The notes under the pieces are model-generated. The model was given only the letters and a program-made list of their open reading frames with translations. It ran no database searches and was not told the origin of the DNA. From an uncultured Oscillospiraceae bacterium (GTDB lineage Bacteria; Bacillota; Clostridia; Oscillospirales; Oscillospiraceae): a stretch of 64,000 nt of DNA. Positions within the stretch are counted from its first letter, which is position 1. Each line of letters begins with the position of its first letter. The stretch is taken from contig CAJTLI010000003.1 of assembly GCA_910577525.1 (NCBI GenBank), positions 45,382 through 109,381 of the forward strand, read 5' to 3'. Shown in pieces: positions 8,924-15,428 of the stretch. Made by a program: the position numbers and the translations under genes.

Positions 8924-9536
8924 GACTCATTGCCTCCTGTTTTTTTCTTGGGGTCTTTCCACTCCTGATCCAAGTCACCAGCGCCTTCACACCGTAACGA
9001 GTTCCCAGGGAGAGCATCTGACCCACGGTCAGCGTCACCGCCGCCTGTGCCTCCACCGCCGGTTCTCTGCGGTTGTAGTCCAGCTCAATTTGGAATGAAT
9101 GGCGCTTCACTTTGAAATTATGGTCAAGGATGGGCCAAAGCATACCCAGCGCGGCATTGGCCTGTCCATAGCCCAGGGCGATGGCGGCGGGGTCGCTGCC
9201 GCCCCAGATCAACTCCAGCTCCAGGTTGTCGATCCGAATTTTCCGTTTCAGCGCCCCGCAGGCCTGTCCCACAATGGGCAGCAGCTTCATCAGCCGGGAC
9301 AGAGTGCCGGGCTTGGCCTCTATCAGTGTCTGATTGTGCTTTTCCGCCACGGCGGGCTTCTCTTTTTTCTTCTTTTCCTTTTTCGGCTTGGCGGGCAGAA
9401 TTTGGAGCTTGAACAGACCAACCACGGCCGTGACGTGCAGCCCCGCCTGTCCATAGCTTATCTGTCCCCCGACGCGGATGCGGGAGAGAAGCCAAAGAAC
9501 GGCCAGGACGATCAGCAGCACCTTCCAAAAGGTCAT
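8916..9536 (-). CDS. DUF2953 domain-containing membrane protein
   Basis: A 206-residue protein with one N-terminal membrane helix (about 3-20), a Lys/Glu-rich linker (about 52-66) and a C-terminal DUF2953 domain (IDNLELELIWGGSDPAAIALGYG). Genes of this family sit beside gerW in spore formers (YtfI in Bacillus), but the function is not known. It overlaps scpB by 4 bases and gerW by 8. Confidence 0.85.
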   Translation of the reverse strand: MTFWKVLLIVLAVLWLLSRIRVGGQISYGQAGLHVTAVVGLFKLQILPAKPKKEKKKKEKPAVAEKHNQTLIEAKPGTLSRLMKLLPIVGQACGALKRKIRIDNLELELIWGGSDPAAIALGYGQANAALGMLWPILDHNFKVKRHSFQIELDYNRREPAVEAQAAVTLTVGQMLSLGTRYGVKALVTWIRSGKTPRKKQEAMSHE

Positions 9537-10144
9537 GTGCCATCCTCCTCTATGCCGTCCTCCCCTGCCTCCGCCTCCTGAAGGCGGCGCAGGGCGGATT
9601 CCATCTCCATGGTGAGCTGGAGGTCCTCCTGGCTGGCGGAGGCCAAATCCGGCAGGTCGTCCAGAGAGGCCAGCCCAAAGGAACGCAAAAAGTTTTTCGT
9701 CGTTTTAAACTGCATAGGCCGCCCCGGCACCGCCAGACGGCCCGCCTCCCGGATGAGCTCCCGTTCCAGCAGGAGACCCACAGTATAGGAGCTGTCCACT
9801 CCGCGGATCTGCTCAATGTAGGCCCGGGTCACAGGCTGAAAATAGGCAATGATGGCCAGCACCTCCAGGGCGGGCTGAGACAGCTTGGCGGGCTTGCGGC
9901 TTTCCAGCGCCTTGCGGACATAGACCGCCTGCTCCGGCGCGGAGCACATCTGCCAGCTGTTCTCCAGATGTACCAGCCGGATTCCCCGGCGCTCGTAGCT
10001 GTAGTTGTCCGCCAGACGCTGGCACACGCTGTCCACCGTCTCCCGGTCCTGGCTCAGGGTGAGACACAGCCGCTCCACGCTCATGGGATCTCCTGCGGCG
10101 AAAAGAATGCCCTCAATGGCGCTTTCCAGCTCTTTCAGTTCCAT
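9533..10144 (-). CDS. scpB: Segregation and condensation protein B
   Basis: ScpB is the winged-helix partner of ScpA and SMC in chromosome condensation. The 203-residue protein begins MELKELESAIEGILFAAGDP, the canonical ScpB start, and has the conserved LEVLAIIAYFQPVTRAYIEQ segment interrupted at nothing obvious. The ATG at 10144 is preferred over the longer open frame, which would run into scpA; an AAAGGGG Shine-Dalgarno precedes it. Confidence 0.93.
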   Translation of the reverse strand: MELKELESAIEGILFAAGDPMSVERLCLTLSQDRETVDSVCQRLADNYSYERRGIRLVHLENSWQMCSAPEQAVYVRKALESRKPAKLSQPALEVLAIIAYFQPVTRAYIEQIRGVDSSYTVGLLLERELIREAGRLAVPGRPMQFKTTKNFLRSFGLASLDDLPDLASASQEDLQLTMEMESALRRLQEAEAGEDGIEEDGT

Positions 10145-10161
10145 GTCGGGCCCCTTTCCTA

Positions 10162-10962
10162 TCAATAAGATTCTACCGTCACATCCACCTCGTCCGGCAG
10201 GTTGTCCACCGTGCTGGTGACGGTGCAGTCCTCCGCTGTCCCTGCCAAGTGGATGCGGTTGGCCTTGCACAGCTCCAAAATCGCCAAAAACGTGGCCACC
10301 ACCTCCGACCGGCTGCGGCTGGTCTTGAACAGCGCCTTGAATCGGGCCACGCCGAATTGAATGAGCCTGTCCAAAATAGACCGGGCCTTGTCCGCCACCG
10401 GGTAGGGCTCCCGGCCTACGATGCCCTCAAAGGCCGCCGCGGGCGGGGGCAGCCTGTCGTCCGCCCGGGCAAAGACCGACCGGATTGCGGTCAGGATATC
10501 CGACTTGTCGTGGACATAACGGTAGGCGTTGTCCGCCTTTACCGGTTCGGGCTGCTTGGTGAGATAATCCCTGCCAAACTCGTACCGCCCTGACAGCGGT
10601 CCGGTGACATCCTTGATCTTCACGTAGGTCTCCTGAGATTTGTGCTCCTCCAGAGCGGCCATCAGCTCTTCCATCTCGCTGAGTGCCACCTCATCGTCGA
10701 TGGACAGCAGCATTCTCGTTTTGATGTATACCAAATGAGCGGCCATAGTGACGAACTCACTGGCCACCTCCAGGTTCAGTTCCTCCCGCTGGGCCATCCA
10801 GGCCAGGTACTGGTCCAGCAGCTGGGAGATGTTGATGTCCCGGATCTCAATTTTGTTTTTGCTCAGAAGGCTGAGAATCAGGTCCAGAGGGCCGTCGAAG
10901 TCCTCCATGTCCTCCTGCTTGGCCTTCACCACCTTGTCCAGGTGGTAGACGGGGGCTTCCAT
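10162..10962 (-). CDS. scpA: Segregation and condensation protein A
   Basis: ScpA is the kleisin subunit of the bacterial SMC condensin. The N-terminal SMC-head-binding part contains DFDGPLDLILSLLSKNKIEI, and the C-terminal winged helix contains VVATFLAILELCKANRI. I chose the ATG at 10962 because GGGAGGG lies 8 bases upstream and the homologous start (YHLDKVV) follows; length 266. scpB follows after 17 bases. Confidence 0.93.
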   Translation of the reverse strand: MEAPVYHLDKVVKAKQEDMEDFDGPLDLILSLLSKNKIEIRDINISQLLDQYLAWMAQREELNLEVASEFVTMAAHLVYIKTRMLLSIDDEVALSEMEELMAALEEHKSQETYVKIKDVTGPLSGRYEFGRDYLTKQPEPVKADNAYRYVHDKSDILTAIRSVFARADDRLPPPAAAFEGIVGREPYPVADKARSILDRLIQFGVARFKALFKTSRSRSEVVATFLAILELCKANRIHLAGTAEDCTVTSTVDNLPDEVDVTVESY

Positions 10963-10989
10963 GGCGTCCCTCCCTTCCACAATAGGGAT

Positions 10990-11018
10990 ATTATAGCAAT
11001 TTTCAAGCCGAAAAGCAA
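10990..11018 (-). promoter_or_regulatory. Promoter of the scpA-scpB operon
   Basis: Minus strand TTGCTT, 17-base spacer, TATAAT; the -10 ends 28 bases before the scpA start codon, with the Shine-Dalgarno just after. Confidence 0.7.
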
Positions 11019-11079
11019 GGGTGTTCGCTCGTTTATGGGCGATATGCTGGAGGCTCTTGCCCGTCAAATGGATTCCAAA

Positions 11080-11289
11080 TTACTTGCTTTCGTCAACGTA
11101 TTGCGGCGTTACCATCCGAATGTCAAACACTGCTCCGCAATCTTTACAGCCTTTCGCTGTCAGAACAGAATAATTCTTGGAGAAAGGAATTTTTTGTTGG
11201 GATTTCTCTGTTGTAAAAACTAAACCTCCCACCCCCGTTGACAATTTCCCCTCAATCACACGATCAGAGCCGCATTTTTCACATTTCAT
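11080..11289 (-). CDS. Small zinc-ribbon protein of unknown function
   Basis: A 69-residue protein with two CxxC pairs, CEKCGS at residues 3-8 and CKDCGA near 48-53, which together would bind one zinc ion as a ribbon. The middle is a beta-rich segment without recognisable catalytic residues. GGAGGGCGAAACG precedes the ATG at 11289. It lies 34 bases downstream of rnc and may be cotranscribed with it. No function is assigned. Confidence 0.65.
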   Translation of the reverse strand: MKCEKCGSDRVIEGKLSTGVGGLVFTTEKSQQKIPFSKNYSVLTAKGCKDCGAVFDIRMVTPQYVDESK

Positions 11290-11323
11290 CGTTTCGCCCT
11301 CCTTTAATCTTTCGGCTGATCCC

Positions 11324-11995
11324 TTATCCGTTCAGCCTCTCCAGCGCGGCCTTAGCGGCCATCTGCTCGGCCTCCTTTTTGGTCCGCCCCGCGCCGGCGC
11401 CGATCACTTTTCCGTCCACCGACGCCTCCATCTCAAAGCTGCGGCAGTGGTCCGGGCCGCTCTCCCGAACCAGGGTATAGCCCACCGAAGCCCCCGGCGT
11501 GCGCTGCACCAGCTCCTGAAGGGCGGTCTTGTAGTCCCGGTCAGCGGCCTTCTCCCGCTCCTTGTCCAGGATCAGCGCCCGGATGATGGGCCCTACCGCT
11601 TTCATTCCCCCGTCCAGGTAGACGGCCGCAAGCATAGCCTCGGTGGCGTCCGCCAGAATGGAGGGCCGCTTCCGGCCGCCCCCGGCATCCTCCCCTTTGC
11701 CCAGACGGAGATAACGGCCCAAATTCAGGCTCTGAGCCGCCTCGTGAAGACTTCCCTCGCACACCAGCGCCGCCCGGGTGCGGGTCAGCTCCCCCTCGGG
11801 CATATCCGGGTGCTCGTGGAACAGGTAGTCCGCTACCACCACACCCAGCACAGAGTCGCCCAAAAATTCCAGCCGCTCGTTGCTGGTCAGTCCCGCGCTC
11901 CGGTGCTCATTGGCGTAAGAGCTGTGGGTCATGGCGTGCTCCAGCAGTTTCCGGTCCTTGAAGCGGTAGCCCAGCTTTTCTTCCAGCTCATTCAT
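11324..11995 (-). CDS. rnc: Ribonuclease III
   Basis: RNase III cleaves double-stranded RNA in rRNA and mRNA maturation. The nuclease signature ERLEFLGDSVLG is at residues 40-51, with the second acidic cluster in LADATEAMLAAVYLDGG. The C-terminal double-stranded RNA-binding domain covers about 152-222 and ends with KKEAEQMAAKAALERL. Length 223 is normal. The order plsX-acpP-rnc is conserved in Firmicutes. Confidence 0.95.
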   Translation of the reverse strand: MNELEEKLGYRFKDRKLLEHAMTHSSYANEHRSAGLTSNERLEFLGDSVLGVVVADYLFHEHPDMPEGELTRTRAALVCEGSLHEAAQSLNLGRYLRLGKGEDAGGGRKRPSILADATEAMLAAVYLDGGMKAVGPIIRALILDKEREKAADRDYKTALQELVQRTPGASVGYTLVRESGPDHCRSFEMEASVDGKVIGAGAGRTKKEAEQMAAKAALERLNG

Positions 11996-12012
11996 AAAAA
12001 TCCTCCACTACG

Positions 12013-12042
12013 GAAAAAGCCCCGCCTCGGCGGGACTTTTTC
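12013..12042 (-). terminator. Terminator after acpP
   Basis: CCCGCC and GGCGGG arms extended by A/T pairs, with a T-run on the minus strand, lying between the acpP stop (12059) and the rnc start (11995). Confidence 0.75.
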
Positions 12043-12058
12043 ATCAAAAATCACAAGC

Positions 12059-12298
12059 TTAGATATCCAGATGCTCCTGCATGTATTTGTACAGGTCGCC
12101 CACTGTGACGATGGATTCGATGTCGTCGCTGTCCATCTCCTCCATGCCAAACTCCTCCTCCAGCGCCATGGACAGGTCCATCAGGTCCACGGAATCCGCG
12201 CCCAAATCGTCCACAAACGCAGTGTCGCTAGTGATCGTGTCGGGCTCCACGCCAAATTGTTCGGCAATCAGTTTACTCAGTTTCTCAAACATACTCAA
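12059..12298 (-). CDS. acpP: Acyl carrier protein
   Basis: A 79-residue acidic protein with the phosphopantetheine attachment motif DLGADSVDLMDL; S36 is the modified serine. It carries acyl chains in fatty acid synthesis in the cytoplasm. It lies between plsX and rnc and has its own strong promoter and terminator, fitting the high level of ACP needed. Confidence 0.95.
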   Translation of the reverse strand: MSMFEKLSKLIAEQFGVEPDTITSDTAFVDDLGADSVDLMDLSMALEEEFGMEEMDSDDIESIVTVGDLYKYMQEHLDI

Positions 12299-12328
12299 GC
12301 AGCTCCTTTATGTGCTGTAATCAACATC

Positions 12329-12357
12329 ATAATAGGGGCTTTGGCGCTGGCTGTCAA
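12329..12357 (-). promoter_or_regulatory. Promoter of acpP
   Basis: Minus strand TTGACA, 17-base spacer, TATTAT, between plsX and acpP. Confidence 0.75.
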
Positions 12358-12385
12358 TAGTATTTTTGACAATTTTTTGCCCGCG

Positions 12386-13435
12386 TCAGCCTTCCTCTCC
12401 GTCAGTCCCGGCAGAGCGGGCGTTCAGGCGCATATACTCCACGTTTTCCGTGATATCCTCGATGATGCCGGACCGCTTGAATTCCACCGCCTGACGGATG
12501 GCGTTTTTGATGGCGTAGCCGTTGGAGGACCCATGAGCCTTGATGACGGGCTTGGAGATACCTACCAGCGCCGTCCCCCCCACCTCGTTGGAGTCCAGCA
12601 GCTTTTTGAAGTCCCGGATGCCGTCCTTCACCAGCAGGGCCGCCAGCTTGCTCTTCCAGTTTCGGGTAAACATTTTTTTCATCTGCCGGCTCATAAACAG
12701 CCCCGTGCCCTCCACGGTTTTGAGGAAAATATTGCCGGAGTAGCCGTCGGCCACAATGACATCCACGGCCCCCTCCACCGCCTCCCGGGCCTCCACGTTG
12801 CCCACGAAGTTGATCCGGCCCTCCTCGCTGGCCGCGTGAAGCAGCTTATATGCCTCCTTTTGGAGACCCGTGCCCTTGGAGGGCTCCGCGCCGATATTCA
12901 GCAGTCCCACCTTGGGCTCCGGGCGGCCCAGCACCCGCTCCGCGTAGTAGCTGCCCATAAAGGCAAACTGGAGCAGGAATTCCGGCGTACCCTCTGCGGT
13001 GGCCCCGCAGTCGATGAGCACCGACCCGCCCCCACCCGTGGGCACTACCGGGGCCATGGCCGCCCGGCGGATACCCCGAATGCGCTTCACCAGCAGCGTG
13101 GCCCCGGACAGCAGCGCCCCCGTGGACCCAGCGGACACAAAGGCGTCGCCCTCCCCGTTTTTCAGCAGGTTCAGTCCCACCGTGAGGGATGAGTCCTTTT
13201 TCTCCTTGAACGCGGTGGCGGGGTTGTCGTGCATGTCCACCACCTGGTTGGCATGGGTGATGGACAGTCCCTGAGGCAACTCCGCCAGCCCCTGGTCATG
13301 AACCGCTTTGAGAATTTCCTCCCCCCGGCCCACCAGTACGGCCTCGACGCCGTACTCCTTCACCGCCTGCAAAGCGCCCTGCACCGGCGCCAGCGGGGCG
13401 TTGTCCCCGCCCATAGCGTCCACAATGATGCGCAT
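12386..13435 (-). CDS. plsX: Phosphate acyltransferase PlsX
   Basis: PlsX makes acyl-phosphate from acyl-ACP, the first step of the PlsX/PlsY phospholipid route. The 349-residue protein starts MRIIVDAMGGDNAP, the family hallmark, and contains PDIGKEG-like LLNIGAEPSKGTGLQKEAY and FVGNVEARE segments. It is followed by acpP, its substrate donor. The plsC gene at 3.1 kb would act two steps later. Confidence 0.95.
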   Translation of the reverse strand: MRIIVDAMGGDNAPLAPVQGALQAVKEYGVEAVLVGRGEEILKAVHDQGLAELPQGLSITHANQVVDMHDNPATAFKEKKDSSLTVGLNLLKNGEGDAFVSAGSTGALLSGATLLVKRIRGIRRAAMAPVVPTGGGGSVLIDCGATAEGTPEFLLQFAFMGSYYAERVLGRPEPKVGLLNIGAEPSKGTGLQKEAYKLLHAASEEGRINFVGNVEAREAVEGAVDVIVADGYSGNIFLKTVEGTGLFMSRQMKKMFTRNWKSKLAALLVKDGIRDFKKLLDSNEVGGTALVGISKPVIKAHGSSNGYAIKNAIRQAVEFKRSGIIEDITENVEYMRLNARSAGTDGEEG

Positions 13436-13450
13436 ATCTGTCAGCCTCCT

Positions 13451-14752
13451 TCAAAGTCTCTCTTTCAGCCCGTCGATGATATCCAGCGACCGCCTGGACA
13501 GCAGCCCGTTTTTATTCCGTTTTCCCTTTACCCTGCGGTCCAGGGGCGGCATGATGCCAAAGTTGATGTTCATCGGCTGGAAATCGGTGACGCACTCGTT
13601 GCTGACATAGCACGCCAGCGCCCCAATGGCGGTCTCCCGGGGGAAATCCACCGGCTCCTGCCCCAGCAGACGCCGCGCCAATTCCGTTCCCGCCAAAAAA
13701 CCAGAGGCGGTGGATTCCACATAGCCCTCCACCCCGGTGATCTGTCCGGCGAAGGAGATCCGCTCCTGTCCCCGCACCCGGTAATAGCGGTCCAGCAGCC
13801 GGGGGGAATCCAGGTAGGTGTTGCGGTGCATCACGCCGTAGCGCACGTATTCCGCGTTTTTCAGCGCCGGGATCATGGAAAACACCCGCCTCTGCTCCCC
13901 CCACTTCAAATGGGTCTGGAAGCCCACCAGGTTGTACAGCGTCCCCTGCCGGTTGTCCCGGCGGAGCTGTACTACGGCATAGGGCTCCCGTCCGGTTTTT
14001 GGGTCGGGCAGGCCCCGGGGTTTTAAGGGGCCGAAGGCCAGGGTCTGAACGCCCCGCCGGGCCATGACCTCCACAGGCATACAGCCCTCGAACACATTTT
14101 TATCCTCAAAGCCGTGGACCTCCGCCTCCTCGGCGGCGCACAGCTCCCGCCAGAAGGCCAGATACTCCTCTTCAGTCAGGGCGCAGTTGATGTAGTCCGC
14201 CGTCCCCCTGTCATAGCGGGAGGCAAACCAGGCGTGCTCCATGTCGATGCTCTCGAAGGTGACGATGGGTGCCGCCGCGTCAAAAAAATTCAAGTAGCCG
14301 CGCTCCGGGAACAGCCCGGCGATGGCGGCGGACAACGCGTCCGAGGTCAGCGGACCGGAGGCCACGATCACCTCCCCCTCGGGGATGGCGGTCACCTCCC
14401 CCTCCGCCACCGTGATGTTGGGGTGGGAGCGGACGGCGGCGGTGACGGCGGCGGAAAAGCCCTCCCGGTCCACGGCCAGGGCGCCTCCCGCCTCCACCCG
14501 CGTCCCGTCGGCGCAGCGCAGGATCAGCGATCCGCACCGGCGCAGCTCCTCCTTGAGCAGCCCCACGGCGTTCTCCAGCTGGTCGGAGCGCAGGGAGTTG
14601 GAGCACACCAGCTCGGCAAAGCCGGGGCTGTGGTGGGCGGGGGTCATTTTTTGGGGCTTCATCTCCCGAAGGGTGACAGAAATCCCCCACTGGGCCAGCT
14701 GCCAGGCGGCCTCGCACCCGGCCAGGCCCGCGCCGATGACGGTGACATTCAT
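13451..14752 (-). CDS. trmFO: Methylenetetrahydrofolate-tRNA-(uracil-5-)-methyltransferase
   Basis: TrmFO is the folate- and FAD-dependent enzyme that makes m5U54 in the tRNA T-loop. The FAD-binding GAGLAGCEAA is at residues 7-16, and the family segments CSNSLRS, FFDAAAPIV, DRGTADYINCAL and GYVESTASGF are present. Length 433 is normal. A GGGAGGGGGCGAG purine-rich Shine-Dalgarno precedes the ATG at 14752. plsX starts 16 bases after its stop. Confidence 0.95.
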   Translation of the reverse strand: MNVTVIGAGLAGCEAAWQLAQWGISVTLREMKPQKMTPAHHSPGFAELVCSNSLRSDQLENAVGLLKEELRRCGSLILRCADGTRVEAGGALAVDREGFSAAVTAAVRSHPNITVAEGEVTAIPEGEVIVASGPLTSDALSAAIAGLFPERGYLNFFDAAAPIVTFESIDMEHAWFASRYDRGTADYINCALTEEEYLAFWRELCAAEEAEVHGFEDKNVFEGCMPVEVMARRGVQTLAFGPLKPRGLPDPKTGREPYAVVQLRRDNRQGTLYNLVGFQTHLKWGEQRRVFSMIPALKNAEYVRYGVMHRNTYLDSPRLLDRYYRVRGQERISFAGQITGVEGYVESTASGFLAGTELARRLLGQEPVDFPRETAIGALACYVSNECVTDFQPMNINFGIMPPLDRRVKGKRNKNGLLSRRSLDIIDGLKERL

Positions 14753-14811
14753 AGACCTCGCCCCCTCCCTGTTTCATGCGTAAAATTTTCGCTTATGCCG
14801 GTTTCGTACCA

Positions 14812-14896
14812 AGGTGTGTAGGGGCGGGTAGTACCCGCCCGCCGTGTACGGAACCACGCCGGAATATGCGGGCGGATGATATCCGCCCCTACCTTG
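14812..14896. repeat. Imperfect palindromic repeat of the dispersed (REP/MITE-like) kind
   Basis: The element begins CCAAGGTGTGTAGGGGCGG and ends with CCGCCCCTACCTTGG, so its ends are inverted copies; inside, CCCGCCCGC and GCGGGCGG repeat the pattern. It is about 85 bp, has no open frame and supplies the stop codon of the XRE gene at 14889. Similar GTAGGGGCGG palindromes are, to my recollection, dispersed in gut Clostridia genomes; only one copy is in this window. Confidence 0.7.
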
Positions 14897-15095
14897 GGTT
14901 ATCCGTGCGGCCCACCAAGTAGTCGATGGACACTCCATAGAAGTCGGCAAGGGCAATAAATCCTTTAATTCCCGGCTCGTGCGCTTCAGTCTCATAGCCT
15001 TGGTAGGCACGCAATTTGACGCCCATCACATCAGCTAGCTGTTGTTGCGGGATTTTGTGCTCTTTTCTCAGTTGCTTAAATCTTTCCCCAAACAT
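14889..15095 (-). CDS. Small XRE-family DNA-binding regulator
   Basis: A 68-residue single-domain helix-turn-helix protein; residues 1-58 form the XRE fold (FKQLRKEHKIPQQQLADVMG, then LADFYGVSIDYLVGRTD). I prefer the ATG at 15095 because AAGAGG lies 9 bases upstream; ATG at 15101 is possible. Its stop codon lies within the inverted repeat 14812-14896. It is divergent from the small gene at 15173, with an 11-bp-armed operator between them, so it very likely represses that gene and perhaps itself. Confidence 0.85.
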   Translation of the reverse strand: MFGERFKQLRKEHKIPQQQLADVMGVKLRAYQGYETEAHEPGIKGFIALADFYGVSIDYLVGRTDNPR

Positions 15096-15108
15096 CTTCA
15101 TCTTCCTC

Positions 15109-15137
15109 TTGACACGCAACAATCTTGCATATACAAT
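15109..15137 (+). promoter_or_regulatory. Promoter of the 84-residue unknown gene
   Basis: TTGACA at 15109-15114, exactly 17 bases, TACAAT at 15132-15137. The -10 lies inside the palindromic operator. Confidence 0.75.
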
Positions 15138-15147
15138 ATATGCAAGA
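15123..15147. promoter_or_regulatory. Palindromic operator, probable XRE binding site
   Basis: Perfect inverted repeat with 11-bp arms (TCTTGCATATA and TATATGCAAGA) and a CAA spacer. It covers the -10 of the plus-strand promoter, so bound protein would block RNA polymerase. It lies 28 bp upstream of the XRE start codon. Confidence 0.75.
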
Positions 15148-15172
15148 ATATTACATATTGGAGCTGATACTC

Positions 15173-15427
15173 ATGACCGACGCAATGGAAGCCCTGTACG
15201 TGTATGCACAGGAATACCTGTTTTCCACACTTCTTGCCCAGGAAAAAGGCTATAATGTCCACCTTACCCGTGAAGAAAAATATGAAGAACAGCTTCATGA
15301 TATCTTAGATGAATCGGGCCAAAAAATCCTGGATAGTCTCATCAAGACAAAGCTGAACATCACACTATCTAACGAACGGGCGGCCTTTCAAGCCGGAATC
15401 CGAATTGCCCTGGAACTGTCCCGCTGA
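15173..15427 (+). CDS. Small protein of unknown function (resembles DUF6809 proteins)
   Basis: An 84-residue acidic, helical protein beginning MTDAMEALYVYAQEYLF and ending ERAAFQAGIRIALELSR. A GGAG lies 11 bases before the ATG at 15173; an in-frame ATG exists at 15125 but that start would lie inside the operator. The C-terminal pattern (acidic helix, AAF-x-AG-x-R) resembles small Clostridial proteins called DUF6809, which I recall but cannot verify. It has no membrane segment or catalytic motif. It ends 2 bases before the topA stop on the opposite strand and is controlled by the divergent XRE gene. Confidence 0.7.
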   Translation: MTDAMEALYVYAQEYLFSTLLAQEKGYNVHLTREEKYEEQLHDILDESGQKILDSLIKTKLNITLSNERAAFQAGIRIALELSR

Positions 15428-15428
15428 C

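Noticed and set aside
14753..14811. A small gene between trmFO and the repeat
   Set aside because: Only short frames without a ribosome binding site are present.
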